From NCBI RefSeq assembly GCF_014196345.1, contig NZ_JACIDN010000005.1, positions 1-64,000 on the forward strand: 64,000 nucleotides of DNA, read 5' to 3'. The notes under the pieces are model-generated. The model ran no database searches and was not told the DNA's origin. It saw nothing but the letters and a program-made list of their open reading frames with translations. Numbering within the stretch: the stretch's first letter is position 1; each line of letters opens with the position of its first letter. The position numbers and the translations under genes were made by a program. Origin of the DNA: Methylobacterium brachythecii. Its GTDB lineage: Bacteria; Pseudomonadota; Alphaproteobacteria; Rhizobiales; Beijerinckiaceae. This document shows positions 42,535 through 51,214 of the stretch, piece by piece.

Positions 42535-43578
42535 TCAGGCCAGCCCGGCATTGTGCATCGCTCGGGCAGCGCGATCGAAGAAGCGGTTCGGCAACGCGCT
42601 CCCAGGCGCCACCTTCCTCGCCAGCGCAGAGGCGAGCCCGTGATCCTGGATGCGGGCAATGCCCAGCTCGGCGGCAGCGGCAGTCATCACGTCGGCCTGC
42701 TCGCCCCGGGCGCAGCAGACGATGAGCGGCGCCCCGCCCTCCGAGGCCACGTAGCGTAGTCCAACGGCGTAGCCGCGGCCCCGGATGAGCAAGGTGGCGC
42801 GCTTGAGACCGAGCGGCGGAAGTCCCGCGCTTTCCTGGCGGTGGCGGCGATGGGCCCCGCGCACATGGGGGTCGCCCTCCTGCTCCTTGTATTCGCGCTT
42901 CAGCTCGCTGGCGCTCATCTTCATGTCGCGCAGGAACAGCCAGCGCTGGATCAGCACGTCGATCAGCCCAGCAATCAGGAAGGCTGCCACCGCGATCGAG
43001 AGCAGCAGCTTCGTCTGCGTCCCCGCCACGAAGCCGAGGCAGCCGACGCCGCAGGTCGGTATCAGAACCAGGGTGTTCCAAGTCCCGAGGAAGACGACCA
43101 GCAACGTACCCCCGAGCAGTAGCGCCTTCACCAGCGTCTTGCCGAGCTCGACCAGGGCCTTGATGCCGAACATTCGCTTCAGCCCGGAGACCGGGTTAAG
43201 GTTCTCGAGCTTGGGCTTGATCGGCTCGAGCGAGAAGACGAAGCCCTTGTTGACCAGCACGCTCGCCAGCAAGCCGGTCGACGCGACGACGGCGAGCAGA
43301 GGCAGGACCGTGCGGCCGGCAAAATCGACGAGGCCTGCGCCGACCTGGGGCGCTGCGGTGACGAAGGGCTCGTTCTGCAGCCGGTCGGCGTTGAGCAGCA
43401 CCTCGCGTAACTCGTTGTTCAGCATGTCCCACCGCGTCCACAGGAAGGCGATGGCGGTGACGAGTCCCAATGCGCTGACGAGGTCGCGGCTCTTGGCGAT
43501 CTGACCCTTCTTGCGGCCGTCCCGCAGCTTCTTCTGGCTCGGCGGGAGGGTTTTTTCCTCGCTCGAATCCCCACTCAT
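42535..43578 (-). CDS. sctU: T3SS export-switch protein SctU, lacking NPTH
   Basis: A 347-residue FlhB/YscU-family protein with the expected N-terminal KTLPPSQKKLRDGRKKGQIA, four hydrophobic segments, and the cytoplasmic domain starting KREYKEQEGDPHVRG. In the family an NPTH motif follows (RATVVxTNPTHxAVALRY) and is cut between N and P. Here the aligned segment is RATLLIRGRGYAVGLRY, with RGRG (residues 266-269) at the NPTH position. Autocleavage is therefore unlikely. The gene overlaps sctT by ATGA. Confidence 0.92.
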   Translation of the reverse strand: MSGDSSEEKTLPPSQKKLRDGRKKGQIAKSRDLVSALGLVTAIAFLWTRWDMLNNELREVLLNADRLQNEPFVTAAPQVGAGLVDFAGRTVLPLLAVVASTGLLASVLVNKGFVFSLEPIKPKLENLNPVSGLKRMFGIKALVELGKTLVKALLLGGTLLVVFLGTWNTLVLIPTCGVGCLGFVAGTQTKLLLSIAVAAFLIAGLIDVLIQRWLFLRDMKMSASELKREYKEQEGDPHVRGAHRRHRQESAGLPPLGLKRATLLIRGRGYAVGLRYVASEGGAPLIVCCARGEQADVMTAAAAELGIARIQDHGLASALARKVAPGSALPNRFFDRAARAMHNAGLA

Positions 43579-44408
43579 TTCAGAAACAGCCCGAGGCTGC
43601 CTGCCACGCCGCGCGTCGTCCCGATCTCGGCCCCGACATAGTCGAACAGATAGCTCGCATAGGCGGCGAGAAAGAGCACGACGGCGACGTTCTTCACCGT
43701 CGGCGCGAGGTCGTTGGCGTTGAGTTGCGGCGCAAAGCGCCCGATCAGCATCACGCAGATATCGAGGAGCAGCATCAGCACGATCACCGGACCACCGACC
43801 AGCATCGCCGTGCGCAGCACGCGATCCAGCAGGCGCGCCAGCGCCATCATCGCGTCGAGGTCGACGCGGGGGAGGGGATCGCGGATCGGCCAGAGCGCGT
43901 AGCTGCGATAGAGCGTGTCCACGACGGTGTTCAGACCATCCGCGGCGACGAAAACCGTGATGCCGAGGATGCCGAGGAAAAGGCCGAGCGCAGAGGCCTG
44001 CGAACGCGTCGCCGGATCGACCGGGGCAACCTCGTTGTTGATGCCGCGCTGCGTGTCGATCAGCTCGCCCACCGCCTGGATGCCCCAGAACGGGATGCCG
44101 AGGAGGAACCCGATCAGGACGCCGAGGAACAGCTCCTTCAACGCCATCAGCGTCAGCCGGATCACCTGGATATCGGCGCCGACCGGCGTCAGCGTCTCGC
44201 GGCCGTACCCGAGGATCGGAACGGCGAGCGCGAAGGCGAGCCCGAGGCGGATCACCATGCCCATCTCGGCCCGCGTGAAGACCGGCAGGATCAACAGGAT
44301 GCCGACCGGTCGCGCCATGCCGAGCGACGTCGCCGTCACCCAGCTCAGCGCCTCGGTGACCAGAGCCTGGAGACCGGCGACACCGGCGAGGTCGACGCTG
44401 CCCTGCAC
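43575..44408 (-). CDS. sctT: T3SS export-apparatus protein SctT
   Basis: A 277-residue SpaR/YscT/HrcT-family inner-membrane protein with about six hydrophobic helices. Seen motifs are GVLIGFLLGIPFWGIQAVGE, NNEVAPVDPATRSQASAL and RFAPQLNANDLAPTVKN. It joins SctR and SctS in the export gate. It follows sctS by 10 bases and overlaps sctU by 4. Confidence 0.93.
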   Translation of the reverse strand: MQGSVDLAGVAGLQALVTEALSWVTATSLGMARPVGILLILPVFTRAEMGMVIRLGLAFALAVPILGYGRETLTPVGADIQVIRLTLMALKELFLGVLIGFLLGIPFWGIQAVGELIDTQRGINNEVAPVDPATRSQASALGLFLGILGITVFVAADGLNTVVDTLYRSYALWPIRDPLPRVDLDAMMALARLLDRVLRTAMLVGGPVIVLMLLLDICVMLIGRFAPQLNANDLAPTVKNVAVVLFLAAYASYLFDYVGAEIGTTRGVAGSLGLFLK

Positions 44409-44418
44409 GGCCGTCCGG

Positions 44419-44694
44419 TCAGCCCCGGCTCGTGAGCGCAGGGAACTCCGTGAAGATCTGCTTCGCGCCCTCGACGAGCGGGCTCGACAGCAGCGGCACG
44501 AGCAGGGCGAGCACCGCCACCACGACGAGCAATTTCACGGTCTGCGGCAGGGTCTGGTCCTGGATCTGCGTTGCCGCCTGGAGGATGCCGACGACGAGCC
44601 CCGCCACCAGGGCAGCGATGAGAGGCGGCAGCGTCAGCGTCATGAACTGGCTGAGCGCGTTGCTGACGTGCCGGAGGATATCGGCCTGATCCAT
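44419..44694 (-). CDS. sctS: T3SS export-apparatus protein SctS
   Basis: A 91-residue protein of the FliQ/YscS family with two hydrophobic helices (LIAALVAGLVVGILQAATQI and LLVVVAVLALLVPLLSSPLV) and the conserved QIQDQTLPQTVKL between them. The ATG at 44694 fits the family length; the upstream codons are not conserved. Confidence 0.93.
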   Translation of the reverse strand: MDQADILRHVSNALSQFMTLTLPPLIAALVAGLVVGILQAATQIQDQTLPQTVKLLVVVAVLALLVPLLSSPLVEGAKQIFTEFPALTSRG

Positions 44695-44707
44695 GGGTCG
44701 ACCCTCC

Positions 44708-45370
44708 TCAGCCCGGCACCGCATAACTCAGCACGAGCCCGTGCATGAGCCGCGACCAGCCGTCGATCGCGATGAACAGGAACAGCTTGAACGGGATCGA
44801 GATCACGGTCGGCGAGACCATGGACATGCCCATCGCCATGAGGATCGTCGTGACGACGAGATCGATCACGATGAAAGGCAAGTAGAGCAGGAATCCAATT
44901 TCGAAGGCGCGTTTCAACTCGGAGATCATGAAGGACGGGACCAGGATCTGGAGATCGTCCGGCCCGGCGCTCGACCGCGCGCCCTCCGGCCAGACCCGCT
45001 GGGTCGCGTCGAGGAAGAACTGGCGCTGCTCGGGCGAGGTGAAGCGGCTGAGATGATCGCGGATCGGCTCCTGGATGCTCTTGCCGGCCGTCATGTAATC
45101 GTCGAGCGTCCGGTAGGTGAGCTGGGGATCGGCCGCGCGCTGAAAGACCTGCTCGGCTACGGGCGAGGAGATGTAGACCGTCAGGATCAGGGCCGCGCCG
45201 TAGAGCACGATGTTCGGCGGCACCTGCTGCGCGCCGAGAGCGTTGCGCACCAGGAAGAGCACGATCGAGATCTTCATGAAGGCCGTCGTGGTCACCACCA
45301 CGAACGCCATCAGCCCCAGGCCGAGCGTGACGGCGAGGAGGGCGAGGATGCCCGGTTGGACCTCGGTCAT
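44708..45370 (-). CDS. sctR: T3SS export-apparatus protein SctR
   Basis: A 220-residue FliP/YscR-family protein: four hydrophobic helices, FMKISIVLFLVRNALGAQQV, LVPSFMISELKRAFEIGFLL and the C-terminal PFKLFLFIAIDGWSRLM. It forms the core of the export gate with SctS and SctT. It starts 6 bases after sctQ and precedes sctS by 13 bases. Confidence 0.94.
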   Translation of the reverse strand: MTEVQPGILALLAVTLGLGLMAFVVVTTTAFMKISIVLFLVRNALGAQQVPPNIVLYGAALILTVYISSPVAEQVFQRAADPQLTYRTLDDYMTAGKSIQEPIRDHLSRFTSPEQRQFFLDATQRVWPEGARSSAGPDDLQILVPSFMISELKRAFEIGFLLYLPFIVIDLVVTTILMAMGMSMVSPTVISIPFKLFLFIAIDGWSRLMHGLVLSYAVPG

Positions 45371-45376
45371 TCCCGA

Positions 45377-46486
45377 TCAGTCCCGGCCGTACAGACGCAC
45401 GAGCCGTACACCGAGACGTTCTCCGATCGTGATGATCTCGCCCCGGCCGATGGCCGCCCCGTTCACGCTCACCTCGATCGGGTCCGCCGGATCGAGCCCG
45501 AGATCGAACACGTGGCCCTCGCCGATCGTCTTCAACTCGCCGATCGCGACGGATTGCCGGCCGAGCTCGAACCGCATCGTGACGTCGATCGCGTCGATTC
45601 CGGCCTCCGAGCCGACGGCGGTCGCGCCGTCGGGCGCCGTGTCCTGAACCATTCCCGCATCCTCGATCGCCGGCGCGCCCTCCCGCGCGATCGGCCGAAA
45701 AGCGGCCTTTAGCCGGGTTCTGTGACGGTCCGTCGTTGCGGCAGCGACAAAACCTTCGCCGAGAACGGCGATGACCTCGTCCCGGTCCGGGTGCCAAGTA
45801 TCCGGAAGGACGGCGTCCCCGACGTGCAGGCTCTTCAGCTGTGCAAGGCTCAAGCGCGTCGTGCCCCCGACGAGAACGAGCGGCAGGGGAATCGCGGCAA
45901 TCTCTGCGGGCTTCGGCGCGGCCGACTCGATCAGGCGCAGAAGCGCCGCGAGGCCCTCGTCCTCCAGCGACAATGCGGTGGGGCTGCCGAGATCGACCTG
46001 GATCGCCAAGCTCTCGCCGTCGAGCACAGCGTCGAGGACCAGCACGGCAAGGCCGGTCGCGTTCGACGATGTTTCGACGGCCTCGATCCGCAGCGCCTGC
46101 CCGACGATGCCCTCTGCGGCATCAAGCAGCTTCACCAGGGCAAGCTCCAGCAGCAGCGACCCGGCCCGACCGGGCGGCAGTGATTCGAGATCGGGCTGGA
46201 CCGCTCGAACCAGCCGGTCGAGGACCGCCGATGGCAGTGCAATCGAGATCCGCTGGTCCTCGCCGATGGCGATGGCGAGCCTTGCGGAACTCGCAATGGG
46301 CTCGAGCGGATCGAGGACGACCCGTGTCGAGGCAAGGCGAAGCGAAAGACCTTCGATCGTCGTCGCAAACGGCATGCGCGGACGCGAGAGGCGATTGATC
46401 AGGTCGGTCGACCCCGCGCCGATGCTCGAGCGAGGGCGATGCGGCAACGCGAGCGAGCTGTCGGCTTGCAGTGCGGACCCGCTCAC
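45377..46486 (-). CDS. sctQ: T3SS cytoplasmic C-ring/sorting-platform protein SctQ
   Basis: A 369-residue protein with a C-terminal SPOA domain (DVTMRFELGRQSVAIGELKT and EVSVNGAAIGRGEIITIGER), typical of FliM/FliN/SctQ, after a longer divergent N-terminus. It recruits substrates to the ATPase. The start codon is GTG and overlaps the sctO stop by GTGA. An internal start producing a short SPOA-only form, as in some SctQ proteins, cannot be judged from sequence. Confidence 0.88.
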   Translation of the reverse strand: MSGSALQADSSLALPHRPRSSIGAGSTDLINRLSRPRMPFATTIEGLSLRLASTRVVLDPLEPIASSARLAIAIGEDQRISIALPSAVLDRLVRAVQPDLESLPPGRAGSLLLELALVKLLDAAEGIVGQALRIEAVETSSNATGLAVLVLDAVLDGESLAIQVDLGSPTALSLEDEGLAALLRLIESAAPKPAEIAAIPLPLVLVGGTTRLSLAQLKSLHVGDAVLPDTWHPDRDEVIAVLGEGFVAAATTDRHRTRLKAAFRPIAREGAPAIEDAGMVQDTAPDGATAVGSEAGIDAIDVTMRFELGRQSVAIGELKTIGEGHVFDLGLDPADPIEVSVNGAAIGRGEIITIGERLGVRLVRLYGRD

Positions 46487-46998
46487 GAAACGGCACCCCC
46501 GCGTGACATGCGCATCAGGATCTCGTCCTCGGTCTCGATTTCGTCGACGATGTCGCCGCGGGCCGCACGGGCCGACAGGATGCGAGTTCCGGCACGATCC
46601 CAGCGCCGCACGTCCCTGGAGCGGTCCGCATGGTCGCGGCGACCGGTCTCGTGGGCCGAACCGGCCTGCTCGGCTTCGTCCGCCCGCTCGGCCTCCGTCT
46701 CCTTCGCCCGTTCGACCGCGGTTCCGAGATCGGCGACCGCGACACGGCTTTCCATCAACGTGGCGAGGGCGACGGGGCCGCCGGCACTCAGTCCGTCATA
46801 GATCGCCCGCTCACGCTCGACCCGCGTGGCCTCGCTCGCAGCGAAGGCACGGGCAGCGCTGGCGCGCTCGGCCTCGGCCACCTCGCGGGCGACCGCGAGC
46901 GCGCGAAGCCGGCGGCGGGCAGCCTCCTCGCGCCGCTCGCGCAGACGCGCGAGACGGGCGAGGTCGGCGGGGCTCACGCGGACAGCCGCGTCATCCAT
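46483..46998 (-). CDS. sctO: T3SS stalk protein SctO
   Basis: A 171-residue, Glu/Arg/Ala-rich protein that is mostly predicted coiled coil (ARLRERREEAARRRLRALAV, AVERAKETEAERADEAEQAG). Such FliJ/YscO proteins link the SctN ATPase to SctV. Assignment rests on composition, length and its position between sctN and sctQ, as in other T3SS operons. It overlaps sctN by 25 bases. Confidence 0.8.
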   Translation of the reverse strand: MDDAAVRVSPADLARLARLRERREEAARRRLRALAVAREVAEAERASAARAFAASEATRVERERAIYDGLSAGGPVALATLMESRVAVADLGTAVERAKETEAERADEAEQAGSAHETGRRDHADRSRDVRRWDRAGTRILSARAARGDIVDEIETEDEILMRMSRGGAVS

Positions 46999-48317
46999 GC
47001 GATGCTCTCCTCGAAGGACGTGCGCTCGTCCGTGCCCTGCCGCAGGAATGCCCGCAGTTCGCCGATGCGCGCGATGGCCGTATCGGTCAGGGGGTCCGAG
47101 CCGGACTTGTACTCGCCGACCTGGACGAGGAACTCGGCCTCGGCGTAGCGCGCGAGCAGCTCGCGGCAGCGAGCGGCGGATTTGCGGTGGTCGGCGCCCG
47201 CGACGGCATCCATGACGCGCGAGCGGCTGGCGAGCACGTCGATGGCCGGGTAGTGGCCGGACGCCGCGAGAGCGCGCGACAGCACGATGTGGCCGTCGAG
47301 GATGCCGCGCGTCTCTTCTGCGATCGGATCGCCGGTGCCGTCACCCTCGACCAGGATCGTGTAGAAGGCGGTGATCGAACCCCGCACGCCCGGCCCGGCA
47401 CGTTCCATCAACCCCGGCAGGCTGGCGAAGACCGAGGGCGGGAACCCGCGCCTCGTCGGCGGCTCGCCCGCCGCGAGCCCGATCTCGCGCAGAGCCCGGG
47501 CGAAACGAGTGACCGAATCCATCATCAGCACGACCCGCCGGCCGGCATCGCGAAAGCTCTCGGCAATGGCCGTCGCTGCATAGGCGGCCTGGACGCGCTC
47601 CATCGCAGACCGGTCGGAGGTGGCCACGACGAGGACGCTGCGCGCCATGCCCTCAGCGCCGAGATGATGCTCCACGAATTCCCGCACCTCGCGGCCGCGC
47701 TCGCCGATCAGCGCGATCACGCAGATCTCGGCCTGGGTGCCCTTCACGATCTGCGCGAGCAGCGAGGATTTGCCGCCGCCCGGCTCGCCGTAGATCCCGA
47801 GCCGCTGACCCTCGCCGACGGTGAGCAGGGAATCGATCGCCCTGAGCCCGACCGGCATCGGCCGGGCGATGAGCTGGCGTTCGAGCGGGTTCGGCGCATG
47901 CCCGCGCAGGGACCGCCCCGGCGCATCGTCGAGCGCGGCCTTCCCATCAAGCGGGACGCCGCGGCTGTCGACGACGCGGCCGAGCAGCGTCTCGCCCACC
48001 GGCACCTCGACCATCCGCCCCGTCGGCACGACCTCAACGCGCGACGAGAGGTTCTCGATGCCGCCGATCGGGGTCAGAAGCGCAGTGTCCTCCGACAACC
48101 CCACGACCTCCGCATCGAGCGCGAAGCCGCCGCGGACGTCCTCCAGCCGGCACAGCTCGCCGACGCGGACACCGGGGACCAGGGCGTGGATGATCGTGCC
48201 GACGGCGCGGGTGACGCGCCCGCGCACGGGCCGCGTGTCGATCCCGCTGACGGCACCGCGCAGGCGCGGCAGCGCCGCGGCCAGGGTGTCCGTCGTCTCA
48301 TCGGTGTCACGGTCCAT
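46974..48317 (-). CDS. sctN: T3SS ATPase SctN
   Basis: A 447-residue hexameric ATPase of the FliI/YscN family that unfolds and releases substrates from chaperones. The Walker A motif is GIYGEPGGGKSSLL, Walker B region RVVLMMDSVTRFARALREIG, and GEPPTRRGFPPSVFASLP is the conserved family stretch. The ATG at 48317 gives the usual length; a GTG at 48329 overlapping the sctL stop (GTGA) is an alternative. It is co-translated with sctL and sctO. Confidence 0.95.
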   Translation of the reverse strand: MDRDTDETTDTLAAALPRLRGAVSGIDTRPVRGRVTRAVGTIIHALVPGVRVGELCRLEDVRGGFALDAEVVGLSEDTALLTPIGGIENLSSRVEVVPTGRMVEVPVGETLLGRVVDSRGVPLDGKAALDDAPGRSLRGHAPNPLERQLIARPMPVGLRAIDSLLTVGEGQRLGIYGEPGGGKSSLLAQIVKGTQAEICVIALIGERGREVREFVEHHLGAEGMARSVLVVATSDRSAMERVQAAYAATAIAESFRDAGRRVVLMMDSVTRFARALREIGLAAGEPPTRRGFPPSVFASLPGLMERAGPGVRGSITAFYTILVEGDGTGDPIAEETRGILDGHIVLSRALAASGHYPAIDVLASRSRVMDAVAGADHRKSAARCRELLARYAEAEFLVQVGEYKSGSDPLTDTAIARIGELRAFLRQGTDERTSFEESIAWMTRLSA

Positions 48318-48325
48318 GAGATCGG

Positions 48326-48937
48326 TCACCGCGGCGCGTCCGCTGCGCTTGACAGGCCGGCCTTGAGAGCTCGCAGTTGCGCCTCGATGCCGAGTTCGAC
48401 GCTGCCGATCGCGCTGCGCAGGCAGCACTCGCCGGGCGCCAAGCTGGGATCGGCTTCGATCCGGAGTTCGGCATGCGCGCCGAGGTCGCCGAGTGCGGCC
48501 CGGATCGTCTCGACCTGATCCGGGGGCACCCGCAGGGTCGCCGCCGCGTCGGGGCGGAGCTTGTCGAGGGCGTGGCGGACGCTTCTGACGACGAGATCGT
48601 CCGCATCGAGCCGCCCGAGCATGTCTGCGACGATGCCGTGGACGAGCGCCGGCAGCTCGCGCTCCAGTGCGGCGAGATGGTCGGACGCGCGCGCGCTGGT
48701 CTCGGCCACACATCGTGCGGCGGCCTCGGTGCCTTCGGCGCGGCCTTCCTGGTAGCCGCGGGCGTGCTCCCGCTCGAAATGGGCCTGAGCCCAGTCGCGG
48801 GTTTCGATGGCGTGCCGATGGGCGGCGGCGAGCCCAGCGCTCGCCTCGCTCCAAATCGCGAGGTCGGCAGCGGCGACGATCGGCCCGGCCGGGCGGAGGC
48901 GGGGGGCCGGTGGAGTCTCGGAGACGGCGTCAGACAT
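48326..48937 (-). CDS. sctL: T3SS ATPase stator SctL
   Basis: A 203-residue FliH/YscL-type peripheral protein, charged and coiled in the first half (AWSEASAGLAAAHRH, GYQEGRAEGTEAAARC) with a C-terminal domain (LRVPPDQVETIRAALGDLG, ELRIEADPSLAPGECCLRS) similar to the FliH/V-ATPase E family. It holds the ATPase to the sorting platform. The ATG at 48937 overlaps the sctK stop by 8 bases. The longer frame upstream is inside sctK. Confidence 0.88.
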   Translation of the reverse strand: MSDAVSETPPAPRLRPAGPIVAAADLAIWSEASAGLAAAHRHAIETRDWAQAHFEREHARGYQEGRAEGTEAAARCVAETSARASDHLAALERELPALVHGIVADMLGRLDADDLVVRSVRHALDKLRPDAAATLRVPPDQVETIRAALGDLGAHAELRIEADPSLAPGECCLRSAIGSVELGIEAQLRALKAGLSSAADAPR

Positions 48938-49499
48938 CGTTGGCGCTCGCCGTGTCTCGCACCCGTGCCATGAGCGCATCGGCCCGTCTCGAGATTTCCG
49001 CGTCCGCGGTCTCCGCCTCTGCCGGCGTTCCCGGCGGCAGGCGCAGCAGCACGGCGGCGCGAAGAGCCGCAGGCTGCGTGGCCAGCCAAACCGCCAGGCA
49101 GGCGAACCCGTCGCGGAGGATCGCCTCCGCCAGCTCACCGTCGAGCGCTCGCGGTGCCGCCTCGGCCGCATGGCGAAGCCCGAAAGCGTGCGCCTCGCGC
49201 CCGATCGCCTGGATCAGCGCCGCCACCTGCGGCCCGGACAGCACGTTGCGCAGGGCTCGAGCGTGGAGCCCCGCACCGGCGCGCCGGGCAGCACCGGCCG
49301 GATCGTCGAGAAGCCATGCGTAGCCGTCCGGCGGCGCCTCGGCCGCCGACGCTCCGACGGACACGGCACTCTCGATGCGGTCCCGCGAACGGCGGCAGGA
49401 GAGCAGGCGGGAGACCGTGGCGTCGCTCAGGCGGGGATCGTACGCCGCACGGACACGGTCGGGGTGGACGGCGAGTGCCGCCGAAGAACCGTCTTGCAT
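48930..49499 (-). CDS. sctK: T3SS sorting-platform protein SctK
   Basis: A 189-residue protein with the YscK/OrgA-type position between sctJ and sctL and weak family motifs (YDPRLSDATVSRLLSCRRSR, GYAWLLDDP). SctK anchors SctQ to the ring in other systems. The ATG at 49499, 11 bases after the sctJ stop, is preferred; a TTG at 49517 overlapping sctJ is possible. Assignment is mainly by synteny. Confidence 0.72.
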   Translation of the reverse strand: MQDGSSAALAVHPDRVRAAYDPRLSDATVSRLLSCRRSRDRIESAVSVGASAAEAPPDGYAWLLDDPAGAARRAGAGLHARALRNVLSGPQVAALIQAIGREAHAFGLRHAAEAAPRALDGELAEAILRDGFACLAVWLATQPAALRAAVLLRLPPGTPAEAETADAEISRRADALMARVRDTASANDV

Positions 49500-49509
49500 C
49501 GCCGACCGC

Positions 49510-50391
49510 TCAGGCAACGCGCTTCAACGACACCGCCGCGGTGCCGTCCGGCGGCGGCAGGGACGGGTCGGGTCGGCTCACGGGTTCGAGCGCGCCGAGA
49601 GCAGGCGCCGACGCCTTCGCGCCGCGCTCGCGCCGCCGCAACAGCCAGAAGCCGCCGCCGGCCAGGACGAGGCCAGCGGTCCCGCCAGCTGTGGCGGCCA
49701 GAGTCGGATCGATGCCCGATTGAGGCGCCGCAGAGGCCAGAGACGACGCCGCGGCGGCGGAGGTCGCCTGGCTGCGATCGACGGGCACGAACACGACGGA
49801 GACCTTCTCATAGGTCAGCCCCTCGATGCTGTTGGCGACCAGCATCTTGATCTGCGGCAGCAGGCTCTTGAGAGGCGCGTCCTTGTCGTGGCGGATGAAG
49901 ACCGAGGCGGAGGAAGGGGTCGCGTCCTGTTTGAGAAGGTCGTTCTTGGGCAACACCACGTGGATGCGCGCCGAGAGAACGCCGTCGATGCCGGAGATCG
50001 TCTTCGAGAGCTCCTCGCTGAGCGCGTAGACGAAGCGCGCGCGCTCCTCGGTCGGCGAGGCGATCAGGCCGCCGCCCTTGAAGACCTCGCCCATGTTGGT
50101 GAAGCTCTGGCGCGGATAGCCTCCCGCCTTGAGGAGCTCGACGGCCTGCGCGAATCGGGCCTTCTCGACCTCGATGCTGCTCGACCCGTCCTTGCCGCTC
50201 ACCCGGCTCGCATCGATGCCCTTGTCGAGCAGCAAAGCCACCATCTCGTTGGCCTCGCGCTCGGTGAGCTTGGTGTAGAGATCGGTCTTGCAGCCCGCGA
50301 GCATCAGCGTCGCCGCGGCCAGAAGCGCGATCCGCACGGCAAGGCGCCGCGGCTGAGGGGTCGAACGAGGGGCATTTCGGTTTGTAGGCAT
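49510..50391 (-). CDS. sctJ: T3SS inner-membrane ring lipoprotein SctJ
   Basis: A 293-residue YscJ/HrcJ/FliF-type lipoprotein. The lipobox LMLAGC lies at the end of the signal peptide. The ring-building domain has DLYTKLTEREANEMVALLLD, RARFVYALSEELSKTISGID and LSARIHVVLPKNDLL. A C-terminal membrane anchor follows (GLVLAGGGFWLLRRRERG). GGGA precedes the start by 6 bases. It is the second gene of the operon after sctI. Confidence 0.95.
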   Translation of the reverse strand: MPTNRNAPRSTPQPRRLAVRIALLAAATLMLAGCKTDLYTKLTEREANEMVALLLDKGIDASRVSGKDGSSSIEVEKARFAQAVELLKAGGYPRQSFTNMGEVFKGGGLIASPTEERARFVYALSEELSKTISGIDGVLSARIHVVLPKNDLLKQDATPSSASVFIRHDKDAPLKSLLPQIKMLVANSIEGLTYEKVSVVFVPVDRSQATSAAAASSLASAAPQSGIDPTLAATAGGTAGLVLAGGGFWLLRRRERGAKASAPALGALEPVSRPDPSLPPPDGTAAVSLKRVA

Positions 50392-50437
50392 CGCGGTCCC
50401 GATCCGGCTGATGAGTTGAGAGGCTCCGGGGGCCCGT

Positions 50438-51028
50438 TCAACCGGACGAGATCAGCTTGTTGAGCGAACCGGTGAAGCTGCCGGTGGTCTTGGAGACGAC
50501 CGAGACCTGGATCACCTGGCCGCCGACGGCCTGCATCTGATGCAGCATGGCGTCGAAGCCCGGATTCTCGCTCTTGCCAGGCTGGGTGGTCACACGGCCT
50601 GCGACGTCGGCCGAGCGTGCGCCGTCGGGGCGAGGCATCGTCTCGGCCGGTCCGGGGCGCGAGGCGATCTTCAGACCCGGCTCGTTCGTGGTCGGCGCCT
50701 GCGTGACGCCCGGCGTCCTCAGAGCGGCATCGCCCTTCTGCAGGGAGCCGATCCGATCGAGGATGCGGTGACCGATCGAGTCGCCCGACCGATGCGGGCC
50801 GGCCGCAACCTCGGCGGCCGGCGCCCGGCGCGGCTCGCCCCCGACATGCCCCGCCTGGGGTTCGAGATTGGCCTGACGGACGGGCGGCGCCTCAGCGCCG
50901 GCAGGCGCACCGCCGTGCCCGGCGAGCGCCTGATCGAAGCGACCGGCATCTCCTGCGCCGCCGGGTGCGGCTGGAGCACCCGCTCCGCCGATCCCGCCCG
51001 CGCCAGCAGCGACTGCTTCGATGGCCAT
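50438..51028 (-). CDS. sctI: T3SS inner-rod protein SctI
   Basis: A 196-residue protein with a Gly/Ala/Pro-rich first half and a short C-terminal region (LHQMQAVGGQVIQVSVVSKT then GSFTGSLNKLISSG) typical of the inner-rod YscI/HrpB family, which forms the base of the needle. It is longer than most SctI proteins (about 80-150 residues) because of the disordered N-terminus. It is the first gene of the minus-strand operon, separated by 46 bases from sctJ. Confidence 0.78.
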   Translation of the reverse strand: MAIEAVAAGAGGIGGAGAPAAPGGAGDAGRFDQALAGHGGAPAGAEAPPVRQANLEPQAGHVGGEPRRAPAAEVAAGPHRSGDSIGHRILDRIGSLQKGDAALRTPGVTQAPTTNEPGLKIASRPGPAETMPRPDGARSADVAGRVTTQPGKSENPGFDAMLHQMQAVGGQVIQVSVVSKTTGSFTGSLNKLISSG

Positions 51029-51214
51029 GAATACCGGCTCCCTCGTTACGCGTCTCCCATGCCGGGAGGGGGTGCAGCCGAAGGGCTGACCCGCGCCGAA
51101 GTCTCGCTAGGACATGGACCTGACGGGAAGCTGACCGAGCCGGCGCGAATCCGGAGAGCGTCAGCCCATCGTCGCAAACGCCGACTAAGCTTGTCCGGTA
51201 GAGTGGGGAACGAC
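51029..51214. promoter_or_regulatory. Divergent promoter of the two T3SS operons
   Basis: These 186 bases separate sctI (minus) from the secretin N-domain gene (plus). All T3SS structural genes radiate from here, so it is the likely control region of the system. No perfect operator palindrome was found by eye. The OmpR-type regulator at 61022-61909 is one candidate binder. Confidence 0.5.
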
